In this document: one piece after another, positions 26,854-37,531 of the stretch
Numbering within the stretch: the stretch's first letter is position 1
How the letters are laid out: each line of letters starts with the position of its first letter
Source: Limimaricola cinnabarinus
Lineage (GTDB): Bacteria > Pseudomonadota > Alphaproteobacteria > Rhodobacterales > Rhodobacteraceae
Reading direction: 5' to 3'
Length of the DNA stretch: 64,000 nucleotides
Assembly: GCF_002723615.1 (NCBI RefSeq)
Contig: NZ_KZ304952.1
Location: 62,001 to 126,000, forward strand
Translations under genes and position numbers: made by a program
Notes under the pieces: generated by a model
Database searches by the model: none
The model's input: only the letters and a program-made list of their open reading frames with translations
Told to the model about the DNA's origin: nothing

Positions 26854-27749
26854 TGGCTATTAAACTCCCGCCATTCCCTGGCGCTCATCCCCGACGTCTC
26901 CTGAGTCACTTCCTCCCCAGCGAGCATCCGACGCAAGCACTCTACACCGGAAGCTGAAAGCGTCACCCCTCCAAGGCGATACTCCTCGAAGGCGCGGTAG
27001 GCGGCGGGGACCCAGTCCTTGACCATCTCGCAGATCGCGTCCGCATAGACCCGGATCTCGTATTGCGCATGGCTGTCCGCCCGGAGCCGCAGGAAGTGGA
27101 ACAGGTTGTGCAGATCCACCTTCCAGTACCACTGCGTGTAGATGTTGGCGGGCAGGTTCATCCGCGCCAGCTCGCGCGCCACGCCCTGCTGGCCCTCATC
27201 CGAGATCATCTGCTCGTAATGATCATAGGCGCGGTGCGCGTCCTCGCGCAGCCAGTCGAGTACGCGGGCCGATTCCTCCGGGCCAAGCACGTCGCCCCGG
27301 CCCTGGTTGTTCTGGCTCGACTGCGCGGCGAGGTCTTCGGTGCGCGGGATGTAGAACTCCCGGTCGAGGATCGAGTAGCGGGCGGAGTATTCGTTGACGT
27401 TGGCGGTGCGGTGGCGGATCCACTGGCGGGCGACGAAAACGGGCAGCTTCACATGCAGCTTCAGCTCGCACATCTCGAAGGGCGTCGAATGCCAGTGCCG
27501 CATCAGGTAGCGGATCAGCCCCTCGTCGTTCTGCACCGACTTGGTGCCGCGCCCGTAGCTGACGCGCGCCGCCTGGCAGATCGCGGCGTCGTCGCCCATG
27601 TAGTCGATCATCCGCACGAAGCCGTGATCGAGCACGGGCTTCGGGACATAGAGATGCTGCTCCGCCCCTTCGGAGACGGCGCGCAGCGTGGTGCGGGGGG
27701 TGGCGCGCAGATCGGCGATCTCGGCGTCCTGCTCGGGCGTCAGCGGCAT
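26841..27749 (-). CDS. thyX: FAD-dependent thymidylate synthase ThyX
   Basis: A 302-residue flavin-dependent thymidylate synthase, making dTMP from dUMP with methylene-tetrahydrofolate and NADPH. The ThyX motif appears as [14 protein letters not shown], with supporting segments [19 protein letters not shown] and the nucleotide-binding [24 protein letters not shown] lies seven bases before the ATG. No thyA is seen. The last ~30 codons are lower in GC than the rest and run into the A/T-rich insert, so the C-terminus may have been replaced when that segment was acquired. Confidence 0.96.
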   Translation of the reverse strand: MPLTPEQDAEIADLRATPRTTLRAVSEGAEQHLYVPKPVLDHGFVRMIDYMGDDAAICQAARVSYGRGTKSVQNDEGLIRYLMRHWHSTPFEMCELKLHVKLPVFVARQWIRHRTANVNEYSARYSILDREFYIPRTEDLAAQSSQNNQGRGDVLGPEESARVLDWLREDAHRAYDHYEQMISDEGQQGVARELARMNLPANIYTQWYWKVDLHNLFHFLRLRADSHAQYEIRVYADAICEMVKDWVPAAYRAFEEYRLGGVTLSASGVECLRRMLAGEEVTQETSGMSAREWREFNSQWIT

Positions 27750-27904
27750 GGGGCTCTCCTTGGTCCGGGTGCTGGGGCCTCAATAGCTGCCGCGTGGCAG
27801 GAGGGGAACATCCCCTCTCCACGGTGGCGGCCCCGAAAGGCGGCGCGTTGACAGCCCCCTCTCCCGGCGGAACTGTCGGGCCGACACTGACCGAGGACGC
27901 CCCG

Positions 27905-29013
27905 ATGACCCGCCTGCTCTCCACCGCCGCGCTCATGGCCCTGCTTACCGCCTGCGGCGACGGGCAGCCCTTCGTCTTCGATGAGGATGCGGTCGCGCAG
28001 CCCGGCGACGATGCGGGCGATCCGCCGGAGGACGCCTTCGACGACGAGGAGCCCCCGGCCGACGACGAGGGCTTCGAGGGCGATCTCGACGTGCCGCCCG
28101 GCACCGCCTCGCCCTCGCCCGACGCCTCGATCCGGCGGTTCGAGCCGCTGAACGAGACTGGCGGCGGCTTCGTGCGCAGCGTCAGCTACAATGCCGCCGA
28201 GGAAAGCTTCACCGTCGACAACCTCGCCTTCGACGGCATCACCCCCTACCGGCGCGACAGTGGCCTGCCGAGCATGGGCGGCTACGCGGTGTTCGAAAGC
28301 GACGAGACCGTGCGCGACCCCGTGAATGGCGACGAGATCGGCCAGCTCGACTACCGCGCGATCTATGGCGTCAGCCGCAACAGCACCACCGTCGACGGCG
28401 AGCGCATGCCGGTCTCGCGCTTTGCCATCGTGCGCAGCGGCGATTTCGTCGATTACGGCTTCGGCGGCTTTCTCTACGAGCGCAATGGCGGCGTGGAGCT
28501 GCCCGAGCGGCGCGACGGCCAGGCGGTGTTCATCGGCGATTATGCCGGCACGCGGGTCTTTTCGGGCCGCGGCGGGCAGGAGCTGACCGAGGCCGGATGC
28601 AGATCGCGGTGGATTTCACCGATTTCAACGAGTCCGAGGGCGTCGACGGGATGCTCTATGACCGCCGCGCCTATGATGTCGACAGCGGTGAGGAGGTCGA
28701 TGCCACTCAAGGCGGCGTGCGGCGGGAGACGGCCGATGGCGTCTTGCTCGACCTGCCGACCGCGCGCTTCACCCTCGCCACCGGCTCGACCACCGCCGAT
28801 GGCGAGATCCTGGGCAACATCAGCAGCAGCGTCATGGTGGACGGCACCCTCGAGGATTACGAGAGCGGCAGCTATTACGGCATCATCGGCGGCGATCTCG
28901 ACACCGGCGGCGAGGTGGTCGGCGTGCTCGTCATGACCTCGGACGATCCGCGGTATGACGGTGTGACGGCGCAGGAGACCGGCGGCTTCATCCTCTACCG
29001 CGAGGCGCCGTGA
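27905..29013 (+). pseudogene. Slam-linked surface lipoprotein, frameshifted near 28597
   Basis: The gene starts with a lipoprotein signal (MTRLLSTAALMALLTACGDG, lipobox LTAC). An acidic Asp/Glu/Pro linker follows, then a Gly-rich beta-barrel domain resembling the TbpB-type barrel domain of Slam substrates. Near 28586-28597 the frame breaks: the upstream frame runs on to 28936 as non-conserved Arg/Ser/Pro sequence, while the natural continuation (MQIAVDFTDFNESEGVDG to GGFILYREAP) is one base out of frame and ends at 29013. One missing base in GCCGGATG restores a 369-residue protein. No slippery heptamer is visible. The Slam gene starts in a GTGA overlap with the restored stop, which supports a single original gene. 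Confidence 0.75.
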
Positions 29014-30368
29014 GGCTTTTGCGGGCGGCCCTTGCGCCGGTCGCGCTGACGCTCGCGCTGGCCGCGCCGGCCCCGGCCCCGGCGCAGGTGCGGCTCGACG
29101 CGACGGAGCTGCGCTCCGTGGCGGTGGCGCGCATGGCGGCGGGCGATCTGGCGCAGGCCGAGGTGATGGCGCGCGCGCTGCTCGCCCGCGACCCCGACGA
29201 CGCGACCGCGCTCAGCATTTCGGCCGAAGCAGCAACGGCGCGGCGCGACTGGCCTCTTGCGCGCCGCATGGCTGCGCGGGCGCATGGGCGGGTCGAAGGG
29301 CCGGCGCGGTTTCGCATGGCACGGCTCGCGGCCTATGCGCTGGCGCAGGAGGGCCGCTATACCCGCGCGCAGATCTGGCTGCGCCGCGCCGCGCCCGACG
29401 CCCCCGACGCGCGGGCCGAACGCGGCCTCGTGCGCGACTACCGTCTCGTGGCGGCGCGCAACCCGCTCACGCTGTGCTTCGGCCTCGGCATCGCCCCCTC
29501 CTCCAACATCAATGGCGGCAGCCGCGCCGAGACGCTGATCCTGCCCGGCCTGCCCTTCGAGTTCGAGCTGTCGGGCGATGCGCGGGCGCTCTCCGGGGTC
29601 ACGACCACGGCCAGCTTTGACTTGAGCCACGCGCTGCCGCCCCTGCCGACCGGACCGCTGGTCTTCGATCTGCGGGCGAAGGGGCGCGCCCACCGGCTGA
29701 GCGACGCGGCGCGGCGGCAGGCCCCCGAGGCTCGTGGTGCGGATTATGCCCAAGCCGCGCTGAGCCTCGGGCTGCGCCACCGGCTGCGGCAGGCGGGCCT
29801 GCCACCGCTCGATCTTTCGGCCGAGCTGGGGCGCGACTGGTATGGCGGCGCGCCCTATTCGGACCGGCTCGGCCTCGGCCTTTCGCGCCTCATGCCGTTG
29901 GGGGCCGGGCGGAGGCTCTCCTTCGGCGTCACGCTCGACCGTGTCGCGCGGCGCGACATCGACGCGAGCTGGTGGGCCCCTGCCCTGCACGCGGCGCTGC
30001 GCCAGGATCTGGGGGCCGACCGGCTCACCCTCTCGGCGCATCTGCGCGAGACGCGCAGCGACCGGCCCGATACCGGGCATGACGCGCGGGTCGCGCGGCT
30101 CGACTACGACATCGGGCGGCGTGTCGGTCCTGCCCTGCTGGGTTTCGGCATCGAGGCGCAATGGCGCGACTACGACAGTTCGCGCTATGTCCGAGGCGGG
30201 CGCGAGGATCGCAGCCTCGGGATCGAGGCCCGGTTGGGCCTGCCGAAGGCCGGGCGCTATGGCTTCTACCCCGAGATCGGGCTGACGGGGCGCAGGGTCT
30301 GGTCGAATGCCGACCTGTTCGACGCGCAGACGCTGACGCTCGACATCGGGCTGCGCTCCAGCTTCTGA
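29010..30368 (+). CDS. Surface lipoprotein assembly modifier (Slam, DUF560) outer-membrane protein
   Basis: A 452-residue two-part protein: signal peptide (cleavage near APAPAQ), a TPR-like helical domain to about residue 135, and a C-terminal ~320-residue beta-barrel of alternating aromatic strands ending in a terminal Phe (LRSSF), the outer-membrane signature. NPLTLCFGLGIAPSSNINGG opens the barrel as in DUF560 proteins. In Neisseria, Slams deliver lipoproteins to the cell surface. The start is GTG, overlapping the lipoprotein gene's stop as GTGA, so the two form a substrate-exporter pair. Confidence 0.88.
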   Translation: MRLLRAALAPVALTLALAAPAPAPAQVRLDATELRSVAVARMAAGDLAQAEVMARALLARDPDDATALSISAEAATARRDWPLARRMAARAHGRVEGPARFRMARLAAYALAQEGRYTRAQIWLRRAAPDAPDARAERGLVRDYRLVAARNPLTLCFGLGIAPSSNINGGSRAETLILPGLPFEFELSGDARALSGVTTTASFDLSHALPPLPTGPLVFDLRAKGRAHRLSDAARRQAPEARGADYAQAALSLGLRHRLRQAGLPPLDLSAELGRDWYGGAPYSDRLGLGLSRLMPLGAGRRLSFGVTLDRVARRDIDASWWAPALHAALRQDLGADRLTLSAHLRETRSDRPDTGHDARVARLDYDIGRRVGPALLGFGIEAQWRDYDSSRYVRGGREDRSLGIEARLGLPKAGRYGFYPEIGLTGRRVWSNADLFDAQTLTLDIGLRSSF

Positions 30369-30445
30369 GGGCCGGTGCTGGCCATGGCCGCCGGGCGTGC
30401 TAGGCTCCGCGCCAACCGAATATTCACGGATGAGGGAGAGCCGCA

Positions 30446-30874
30446 ATGGCGCTGAAATATCTGCACACCATGGTCCGGGTGAAGGATCTCGAAAAGAGCA
30501 TGGCCTTCTACGAGCTGCTCGGGCTCAGGGAAACGCGCCGCAAGGAAAGCGAAGGCGGCCGCTTCACCCTCGTCTTCATGGCTCCTCCGGGCCAGGAAGA
30601 GTGCCCGGTCGAGCTGACCTGGAACTGGGATGGCGATGATGCGCTGCCCTCGGACAGCCGTCATTTCGGCCATCTCGCCTACAGCGTCGACGACATCTAT
30701 GCCACCTGCCAGCACCTGCAGGACAACGGCGTGACCATCAACCGCCCCCCGCGCGACGGGCACATGGCCTTCGTGCGCTCGCCCGACAACATCTCGATCG
30801 AGTTGCTGCAGGCCGGAGATGCCCTGCCCCCGCAGGAGCCGTGGTCCAGCATGGAGAACACCGGTCACTGGTGA
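30446..30874 (+). CDS. gloA: Lactoylglutathione lyase (glyoxalase I)
   Basis: A 142-residue VOC-fold metalloenzyme that isomerises the methylglyoxal-glutathione adduct to lactoylglutathione. Metal ligands are visible as the His in LHTMVRVKD, the Glu in CPVELTWNW, the His in HFGHLAYSVDD and the Glu in NISIELLQ. Length and motif order fit bacterial GloA. GGGAGAGCCGCA precedes the ATG. It is a single gene closed by a hairpin before the convergent MarR-type gene. Confidence 0.93.
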   Translation: MALKYLHTMVRVKDLEKSMAFYELLGLRETRRKESEGGRFTLVFMAPPGQEECPVELTWNWDGDDALPSDSRHFGHLAYSVDDIYATCQHLQDNGVTINRPPRDGHMAFVRSPDNISIELLQAGDALPPQEPWSSMENTGHW

Positions 30875-30884
30875 CCCGGTATGG

Positions 30885-30908
30885 CCCCGCCGCCCAGGCG
30901 CGGCGGGG
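30885..30908. terminator. Hairpin between gloA and the MarR-type gene
   Basis: CCCCGCCGC, CCAGGC, GCGGCGGGG form a perfect 9-base stem that ends at the base before the opposite gene's stop. No T-run is present. Confidence 0.5.
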
Positions 30909-31418
30909 TCAGTAGATGTAGCGGATCTGGTCGGTCCAGTAGCGTTCGATCCGGCGCAATGACATGGTGATGTCGTCGATGCCGGACTGGTCGAGCACCC
31001 CGCGCGACAGCATGCCCGCGGCATGGCCCTCGAACAGCTTGTCGACGATGTCGCGGATGCGGCGGCCCTGATCGGTCAGCCGCACGCGGACCGAGCGCCG
31101 GTCGATCTGGCAGCGCTGGTGGTGCATGTAGCCCGCCTCGACCAGCTTCTTGAGATTGTAGCTGACATTGCTGCCCTGGTAGTAGCCGCGCGATTTCAGC
31201 TCGCCGGCCGTCACCTCGTTGTCGCCGACATTGAACAGCAAGAGCGCCTGAACGGCGTTGATCTCGATCACGCCGACGCGCTCGAATTCGTCCTTGATCA
31301 CGTCGAGCAGAAGCCTGTGCAGCCGCTCCACCAGCGTCAGGCTGTCGAGATAGCTCATCATGAAGGCCACGTCACGCGCGCTGCGCGGTGCCAGCTCGAG
31401 AGAGGAATGCACACTCAT
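30909..31418 (-). CDS. MarR-family (LdtR-like) transcriptional regulator
   Basis: A 169-residue winged-helix regulator. The helix-turn-helix contains EVTAGELKSRGYYQGSNVSYN followed by LVEAGYMHHQRCQIDRRSVRV, in which SYNLKKL is the recognition helix. Overall it resembles LdtR, an alphaproteobacterial regulator of osmotic and cell-wall stress genes. GGAGA eight bases before 31418 supports that start over an ATG nine codons upstream. Its targets are unknown. Confidence 0.85.
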   Translation of the reverse strand: MSVHSSLELAPRSARDVAFMMSYLDSLTLVERLHRLLLDVIKDEFERVGVIEINAVQALLLFNVGDNEVTAGELKSRGYYQGSNVSYNLKKLVEAGYMHHQRCQIDRRSVRVRLTDQGRRIRDIVDKLFEGHAAGMLSRGVLDQSGIDDITMSLRRIERYWTDQIRYIY

Positions 31419-31499
31419 TATAGGTTCTCCGTTCTGCGCGCCCATCAGGCAGCAATGGGGCAGAATGACGAAGAAACCGTTAAGTTGCGCGGATCCGCC

Positions 31500-31801
31500 T
31501 CAGCCGGGCCGCGTCACCCCGCGCGCGCCTTCGGCGATCTCGGCCACCAGCGCGCGATAGGGCTCGGGGGCCTGCCCGGCCCCGGCGACCCAGGCATAGA
31601 GGTCGTGATCGTTCTCCGACAAAAGCCGGTCGTAAAGCGCGAGGTCGGCATCGCTCATATCCGCGAGACGGCGCTGGGCGAAATCCTGCAGGATCAGGTC
31701 CATCTCCTTGATGCCGCGCCGCATGGAGCGCATCCGCAGCCGCCGCAGGCGGGTGTCGCGCGGCTCGTTGGCGGGGGCCGCGGGCTCGATCGGCAGCGCG
31801 C

Positions 31802-31805
<4 letters not shown>
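31500..31805 (-). CDS. sdhE: Succinate dehydrogenase FAD assembly factor SdhE
   Basis: A 101-residue SdhE/Sdh5 protein that attaches FAD to the flavoprotein subunit of succinate dehydrogenase. RLRMRSMRRGIKEMDLILQ with its conserved RGxxEMD-like core (here RGIKEMD), then DLALYDRLLSENDHDLYAW, are the family hallmarks. The start overlaps the stop of the XRE regulator gene as ATGA. No sdh structural gene is in the window. Confidence 0.9.
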
Positions 31806-33516
<1,711 letters not shown>

Positions 33517-33529
33517 ACGAGGGGACCCG

Positions 33530-33949
33530 ATGACCGACCTGTCCGGCTATTATTTCCGCGTGAAGGAAACGGGCGGCACCATGTACCGCATCGGCGACGA
33601 GACAAGGCACCGCCGGGTCGATCTCGAACAGGTCGCGGTGATCAACACCCGCAATGGCGACATTCGCGGCCCGGGCAACCGCCCCCTCGCGCCCGAGGAT
33701 CAGGCCGCCGCCGAAAGCTGGCTCGCGCAGCGGCGCGAGATCCTCGCCGCGCGGCAGATCGACGACATCCACCGCGCCATCGACCACATGAACCTCACCG
33801 CGCAATGGGTGCAAAGCCAGGCCAGCCCCGAGGATCTCGAAGCGGTGACCGAGCCCCTGCTGCTGGCGATGCATGACCTGCGCACCATCCTCGTGCGCAA
33901 GAAGGCCGACCGGGTCGAGGCCGCGCGCGAAGCGGCGGCGCAGGGCTGA
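33530..33949 (+). CDS. Conserved hypothetical protein after aspC
   Basis: A 139-residue soluble, charged protein with no signal peptide. The first half (YYFRVKETGGTMYRIGDETRHRRVDLEQVAVIN) looks like a small beta domain. The second half is helical, with conserved-looking SWLAQRREILAARQIDDIHRA and a basic C-terminus. GAGGGGACCCG precedes the ATG. It probably shares a transcript with aspC. I do not recognise a family. Confidence 0.8.
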   Translation: MTDLSGYYFRVKETGGTMYRIGDETRHRRVDLEQVAVINTRNGDIRGPGNRPLAPEDQAAAESWLAQRREILAARQIDDIHRAIDHMNLTAQWVQSQASPEDLEAVTEPLLLAMHDLRTILVRKKADRVEAAREAAAQG

Positions 33950-33952
33950 GCC

Positions 33953-34561
33953 TCAGCCCGTCCGCTTGCGCCCCTTGCCGCGAAACACCCGCCACAGGTA
34001 GAGCAGCACGATCACCGCGATGATGCCGTTGGTCACCGGGTTGAGCCAGCCCTGCACCCGCTCGTATTGCGATTCCAGCACATAGCCCGCCCCGAACAGC
34101 GCGCCGACCCAGATCACGCTGCCCGCGGTGGTATAGACGAGAAACCGGCCCAGCGGCATGTTCTGCAGCCCCGCCGGCACCGAGATCAGCGTGCGCACCG
34201 TCGGGATCATGCGCCCGAAGAACACCGCCGCCGCGCCGTGCCGGTCGAACCAGTCCAGCGCATGCTCGATGCTGTGCCGATCGAGGGTCAGCCAGCGCCC
34301 GTGCCTGTCGACCCAGTCCATGATGCGTTCGCGCCCGAGCCTGCGGCCGACCTCGTACCACAGCCAGGCGCCGGCGACCGAGCCTATGACCCCGCCGATG
34401 AAGGTCAGCACCGGGCCGGAGGAGCCGGTCGCGGCATTGTAGCCCGCAAGCGGCATGACCAGCTCGGAGGGAATCGGCGGAAACACGTTCTCGAGGAACA
34501 TGAGCGCCGCGACGGCGAATGCGCCGCCCGCGGCGATCCAGGTGGTGATGAAATCGAACAT
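33953..34561 (-). CDS. DedA-family membrane protein
   Basis: A 202-residue DedA/VTT-domain protein. FLENVFPPIPSELVMPLAGY is the hallmark glutamate-containing reentrant segment, and FFGRMIPTVRTLISVPAGLQ is the conserved second motif with its Arg. Four to five membrane helices are visible. DedA proteins are proposed lipid flippases or membrane transporters that support envelope homeostasis. It lies downstream of the MATE gene on the same strand, 32 bases apart. Confidence 0.93.
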   Translation of the reverse strand: MFDFITTWIAAGGAFAVAALMFLENVFPPIPSELVMPLAGYNAATGSSGPVLTFIGGVIGSVAGAWLWYEVGRRLGRERIMDWVDRHGRWLTLDRHSIEHALDWFDRHGAAAVFFGRMIPTVRTLISVPAGLQNMPLGRFLVYTTAGSVIWVGALFGAGYVLESQYERVQGWLNPVTNGIIAVIVLLYLWRVFRGKGRKRTG

Positions 34562-34593
34562 GCCCGGCCAACGTCCGGCGGGCCGGGCGGTTC

Positions 34594-35985
34594 CTAGACC
34601 GCGCCGATCCGCACCGAACGCGACCAGAAGCGCCACAGCAGCATGACCGCCGCAAGGCCGAGACCCACCACGAGGCCGAGCCAGACCCCCGCCGCGCCGA
34701 GCCCGGCGGGAAAGCCCAGCAGGTAGCCCGCCGGCATGCCGATGAGCCAATAGCTGATCGCGGCGAGCACCATCGGCACGCCGGTGTCCTGCACCCCGCG
34801 AAGCAGGCCCAGCGCCATGACCTGCAGCGCATCGACGACCTGAAACAGCGCCGCCAGCATCAGCAGCGAAATGCCGGTGGCGACCACCGCCCCGCGCGCC
34901 GGATCGTCCGGATCGACGAAGGCCGAGACGAAGGGTTCGGGGATGGCGACGAAGACCAGGCCGATCAGCCCCGCCGACACCACGGAAAGCACCACCCCCG
35001 ACTGGCCGATCATCCGCAGCGCCGTCTCGTCGCGCCGGCCCAGCGCCCGGCCCGCGCGCACCGTCGCCGCCTGGCTCAGGCCGACCTGGATCATGAAGGC
35101 GACCGAGGTCACCTGCAGCGCGATGCCATGCGCCGCGAGCGGCACCGCGCCGATCCAGCCGACCATGATGCCGGTCGCGGTGAACAGCCCGCCCTCGGCA
35201 AGGCTGGTGAGCCCGATCGGCGCGCCGAGCCGCGCCACCCGGCCCAGCTCCTCCCAATCGGGCCGCCACAGCCGCCGCACGAGATCGTATTCCGGCAGCT
35301 TGCGCAGCGCATAGGCCACGAGCGCCACCGCCTGCAGCGCCGCCATGGAGAGCGAGGCGATCGCAGCACCGCGGATGCCCAGCTCGGGCGCCCCCCAGTT
35401 GCCGAAGATCAGCGCGTAGTTCAGCAGCGTGTTGCAGACCGCCATGCCCAGCGTCGACCACAGCAGGATGGCGGTGTGCTCCAGCGCCGAAAGGAACGAG
35501 CGCATCACCATCGCCACCAGCCCCGGCACCATCGCCCAGGCCGCGATCCGCAGATAGGCCTCGCCCGCCGCGGCCACCTGCGGCTCCTGCCCCAGCGCGA
35601 GGAAGATCTCTTGGGTCCACATCAAGGGCGGCACGAAGACCGCGGCATAGATCATGCCCGCCCAGAGCCCCATCCGCGTGACCCGCCGCACCATCACCGC
35701 GTCCCCGGCCTCGGCCGCCGTCGCCACCACCGGCATCACCGCCCAGGCAAAGCCGGAACCCACGATGAAGATCAGGAAATAGAGCGAGGTCGCCAGCGTC
35801 GCCGCCGCCAGCGCGGTCACGTCGTACCAGCCGAGCATCACCGTGTCGGTGACGTTCATCGCCATCTGCGCGAGGTTCGAGCCGATCAGCGGCAGGGCCA
35901 GGGCGAAGAGCTTGCGGCCGTGCTGGGCACGGGTCAGCGCCTCGAAGGGCTTGGCCGGGGCGGTGGAGAGGTCTGCTTGCGTCAT
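34594..35985 (-). CDS. MATE-family efflux transporter
   Basis: A 463-residue, twelve-helix MATE exporter, cation-coupled and located in the inner membrane. The first repeat opens with LALPLIGSNLAQMAMNVTDTVMLG and the second with a LGAPIGLTSLAEGGLFTAT helix, as in NorM-type pumps. Typical substrates are cationic drugs or metabolites; none can be named here. The start is at 35985, divergent from the exported hydrolase gene. Confidence 0.93.
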   Translation of the reverse strand: MTQADLSTAPAKPFEALTRAQHGRKLFALALPLIGSNLAQMAMNVTDTVMLGWYDVTALAAATLATSLYFLIFIVGSGFAWAVMPVVATAAEAGDAVMVRRVTRMGLWAGMIYAAVFVPPLMWTQEIFLALGQEPQVAAAGEAYLRIAAWAMVPGLVAMVMRSFLSALEHTAILLWSTLGMAVCNTLLNYALIFGNWGAPELGIRGAAIASLSMAALQAVALVAYALRKLPEYDLVRRLWRPDWEELGRVARLGAPIGLTSLAEGGLFTATGIMVGWIGAVPLAAHGIALQVTSVAFMIQVGLSQAATVRAGRALGRRDETALRMIGQSGVVLSVVSAGLIGLVFVAIPEPFVSAFVDPDDPARGAVVATGISLLMLAALFQVVDALQVMALGLLRGVQDTGVPMVLAAISYWLIGMPAGYLLGFPAGLGAAGVWLGLVVGLGLAAVMLLWRFWSRSVRIGAV

Positions 35986-36107
35986 TCGATCTGACTACGC
36001 CGCCCGCCCCGCCCCCGTCCAGAACGAGATTGTACCCAAGGCGCGCCCGCGCCTTGTCATGAGGGGCGGAGTGTGCCCCCATCCCCGCGCAACCCGGAGG
36101 AGAGAGA

Positions 36108-37391
36108 ATGACCAGGATCCTGCTCGCCGCCTCGGCGGCGCTCTGCGCCGCGCCCGCGCTGGCCGAGAACCGCATCGACTTCGTGCGCCCCGACGCGCCC
36201 GAACTGGCCGCCCATGGCGATCACGCGGTCGGCGTCACCACCATGCGCTTCACCCGCGAGGAGGTGCCCGACGTGGCCCGCGCCAGCGAGGACGGCGTCG
36301 AGAGCTACGACCGCGAGATCACCGTCGAAGTCTGGTATCCCGCGGCCCGAGGCACCGAACCCGGCGGCAGCTACACCGCGCTCCTGCGCGACGGCGTGAC
36401 CGAGGTGCAGCTGCAGGGCCGCGCCGCGCGCGACGCCGATCCGGCGGCGGAGGGCGAGTTCCCGCTGGTCGTCGTCTCGCATGGCTACCCGGGCAACCGT
36501 TTCCTGATGAGCCACCTCGCCGAGAACATCGCCACCAAGGGCTATGTCGTGGCCTCGGTCGACCACCCGGATTCGACCTATGACGACATGGGCGCCTTCG
36601 GCTCGACGCTGGTGAACCGCCCGCGCGACCAGGCCTTCGTGCTGGACCGGATGGCCGGGCTCGAAGACGGGATCGGCGCGATCACCGATGGCGACACCGC
36701 CGCCGTCATCGGCTACTCCATGGGCGGCTACGGCGCGCTGATCTTCTCGGGCGCGGGGCTGACCGAAGACTTCCGCAGCTCGCGCTACGCGCCGCCGCAG
36801 GAGCTTCTGGAGATCAACGCGCATGGGGCCGACAGCATGGCCGATCTGCCCGACGACCGGGTCAGGGCCGTGGTCGCGATCGGCCCATGGGGCCGCAACC
36901 GCGACGCCTGGGATGCCGAGAGCCTCTCGGCCATCGACACGCCGCTGATGCTGATCGCGGGCGGGGTGGACGACGTGTCGGGCTACGACGCGATCCGCTC
37001 GATCTTCGAGGAGACCACCGGCACCGAGCGCCACCTGCTCACCTTCGAGAACGCCAATCACAACGCCGCCGCGCCGATGCCCGCGCCGATGGAAAGCTGG
37101 GAGGTCTCCGAGACGCTCGGTTACGCCCCCTTCGACCACTACGCCGACCCGGTCTGGGACACGACCCGGATGAACAACGTCACCCAGCACTTCGTCACCG
37201 CCTTTCTCGACCTGCACCTGAAGGGCGACGCGGCCAAGGCCGATTACCTCGATCTCGTGCCCGACAGCGCCGACGCCGTCTGGGACCGCGCCGAGGACGG
37301 CACGCCGAACGAGGCCGACAGCTACTGGACCGGTTTCCCGAACCGCACTGCCAAGGGGCTGCGCTTCGAGACCCTGCCCGCAGGGGAATGA
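36108..37391 (+). CDS. Exported alpha/beta hydrolase
   Basis: A 427-residue hydrolase with a cleavable signal (ASAALCAAPALAEN). The catalytic serine is in VIGYSMGGYGALIF, a probable acid in IAGGVDDVSGYD and the histidine in FENANHNAAAP. PLVVVSHGYPGNRFLMSHLAE places it near the platelet-activating-factor acetylhydrolase/dienelactone-hydrolase-like group. Strong GGAGGAGAGA precedes the ATG. It acts in the periplasm on an unknown ester. A perfect hairpin follows. Confidence 0.88.
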   Translation: MTRILLAASAALCAAPALAENRIDFVRPDAPELAAHGDHAVGVTTMRFTREEVPDVARASEDGVESYDREITVEVWYPAARGTEPGGSYTALLRDGVTEVQLQGRAARDADPAAEGEFPLVVVSHGYPGNRFLMSHLAENIATKGYVVASVDHPDSTYDDMGAFGSTLVNRPRDQAFVLDRMAGLEDGIGAITDGDTAAVIGYSMGGYGALIFSGAGLTEDFRSSRYAPPQELLEINAHGADSMADLPDDRVRAVVAIGPWGRNRDAWDAESLSAIDTPLMLIAGGVDDVSGYDAIRSIFEETTGTERHLLTFENANHNAAAPMPAPMESWEVSETLGYAPFDHYADPVWDTTRMNNVTQHFVTAFLDLHLKGDAAKADYLDLVPDSADAVWDRAEDGTPNEADSYWTGFPNRTAKGLRFETLPAGE

Positions 37392-37398
37392 CCCAAGC

Positions 37399-37420
37399 GC
37401 CGCGCGTCACGGCGCGCGGC
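37399..37420 (+). terminator. Hairpin after the exported hydrolase
   Basis: GCCGCGCG, TCACGG, CGCGCGGC, a perfect 8-base stem starting eight bases after the stop. No T-run follows, so factor-independent termination is uncertain. Confidence 0.5.
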
Positions 37421-37531
37421 CGCCACCGGCAGAACCGGCACGAAAAGTGAACGCCATCGCCACGCGCCGGCGTTGCCCCCGGCCCCGCCTCCGGGTTATA
37501 TGGCCGTCACCCCAGAACAAGAGCAGTGCCC

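Noticed and set aside
26224-26860. Prophage or integrative element at thyX
   Set aside because: No integrase, transposase, attachment repeats or phage structural gene; only two small genes are present.
27848-27876. TTGACA with a possible -10 before the lipoprotein gene
   Set aside because: The -35 is perfect, but the element 17 bases on (AACTGT) is a poor -10, so the promoter is not claimed.
28580-28600. Programmed -1 frameshift in the lipoprotein gene
   Set aside because: No slippery heptamer or homopolymer and no obvious downstream pseudoknot; simple base loss is more likely.
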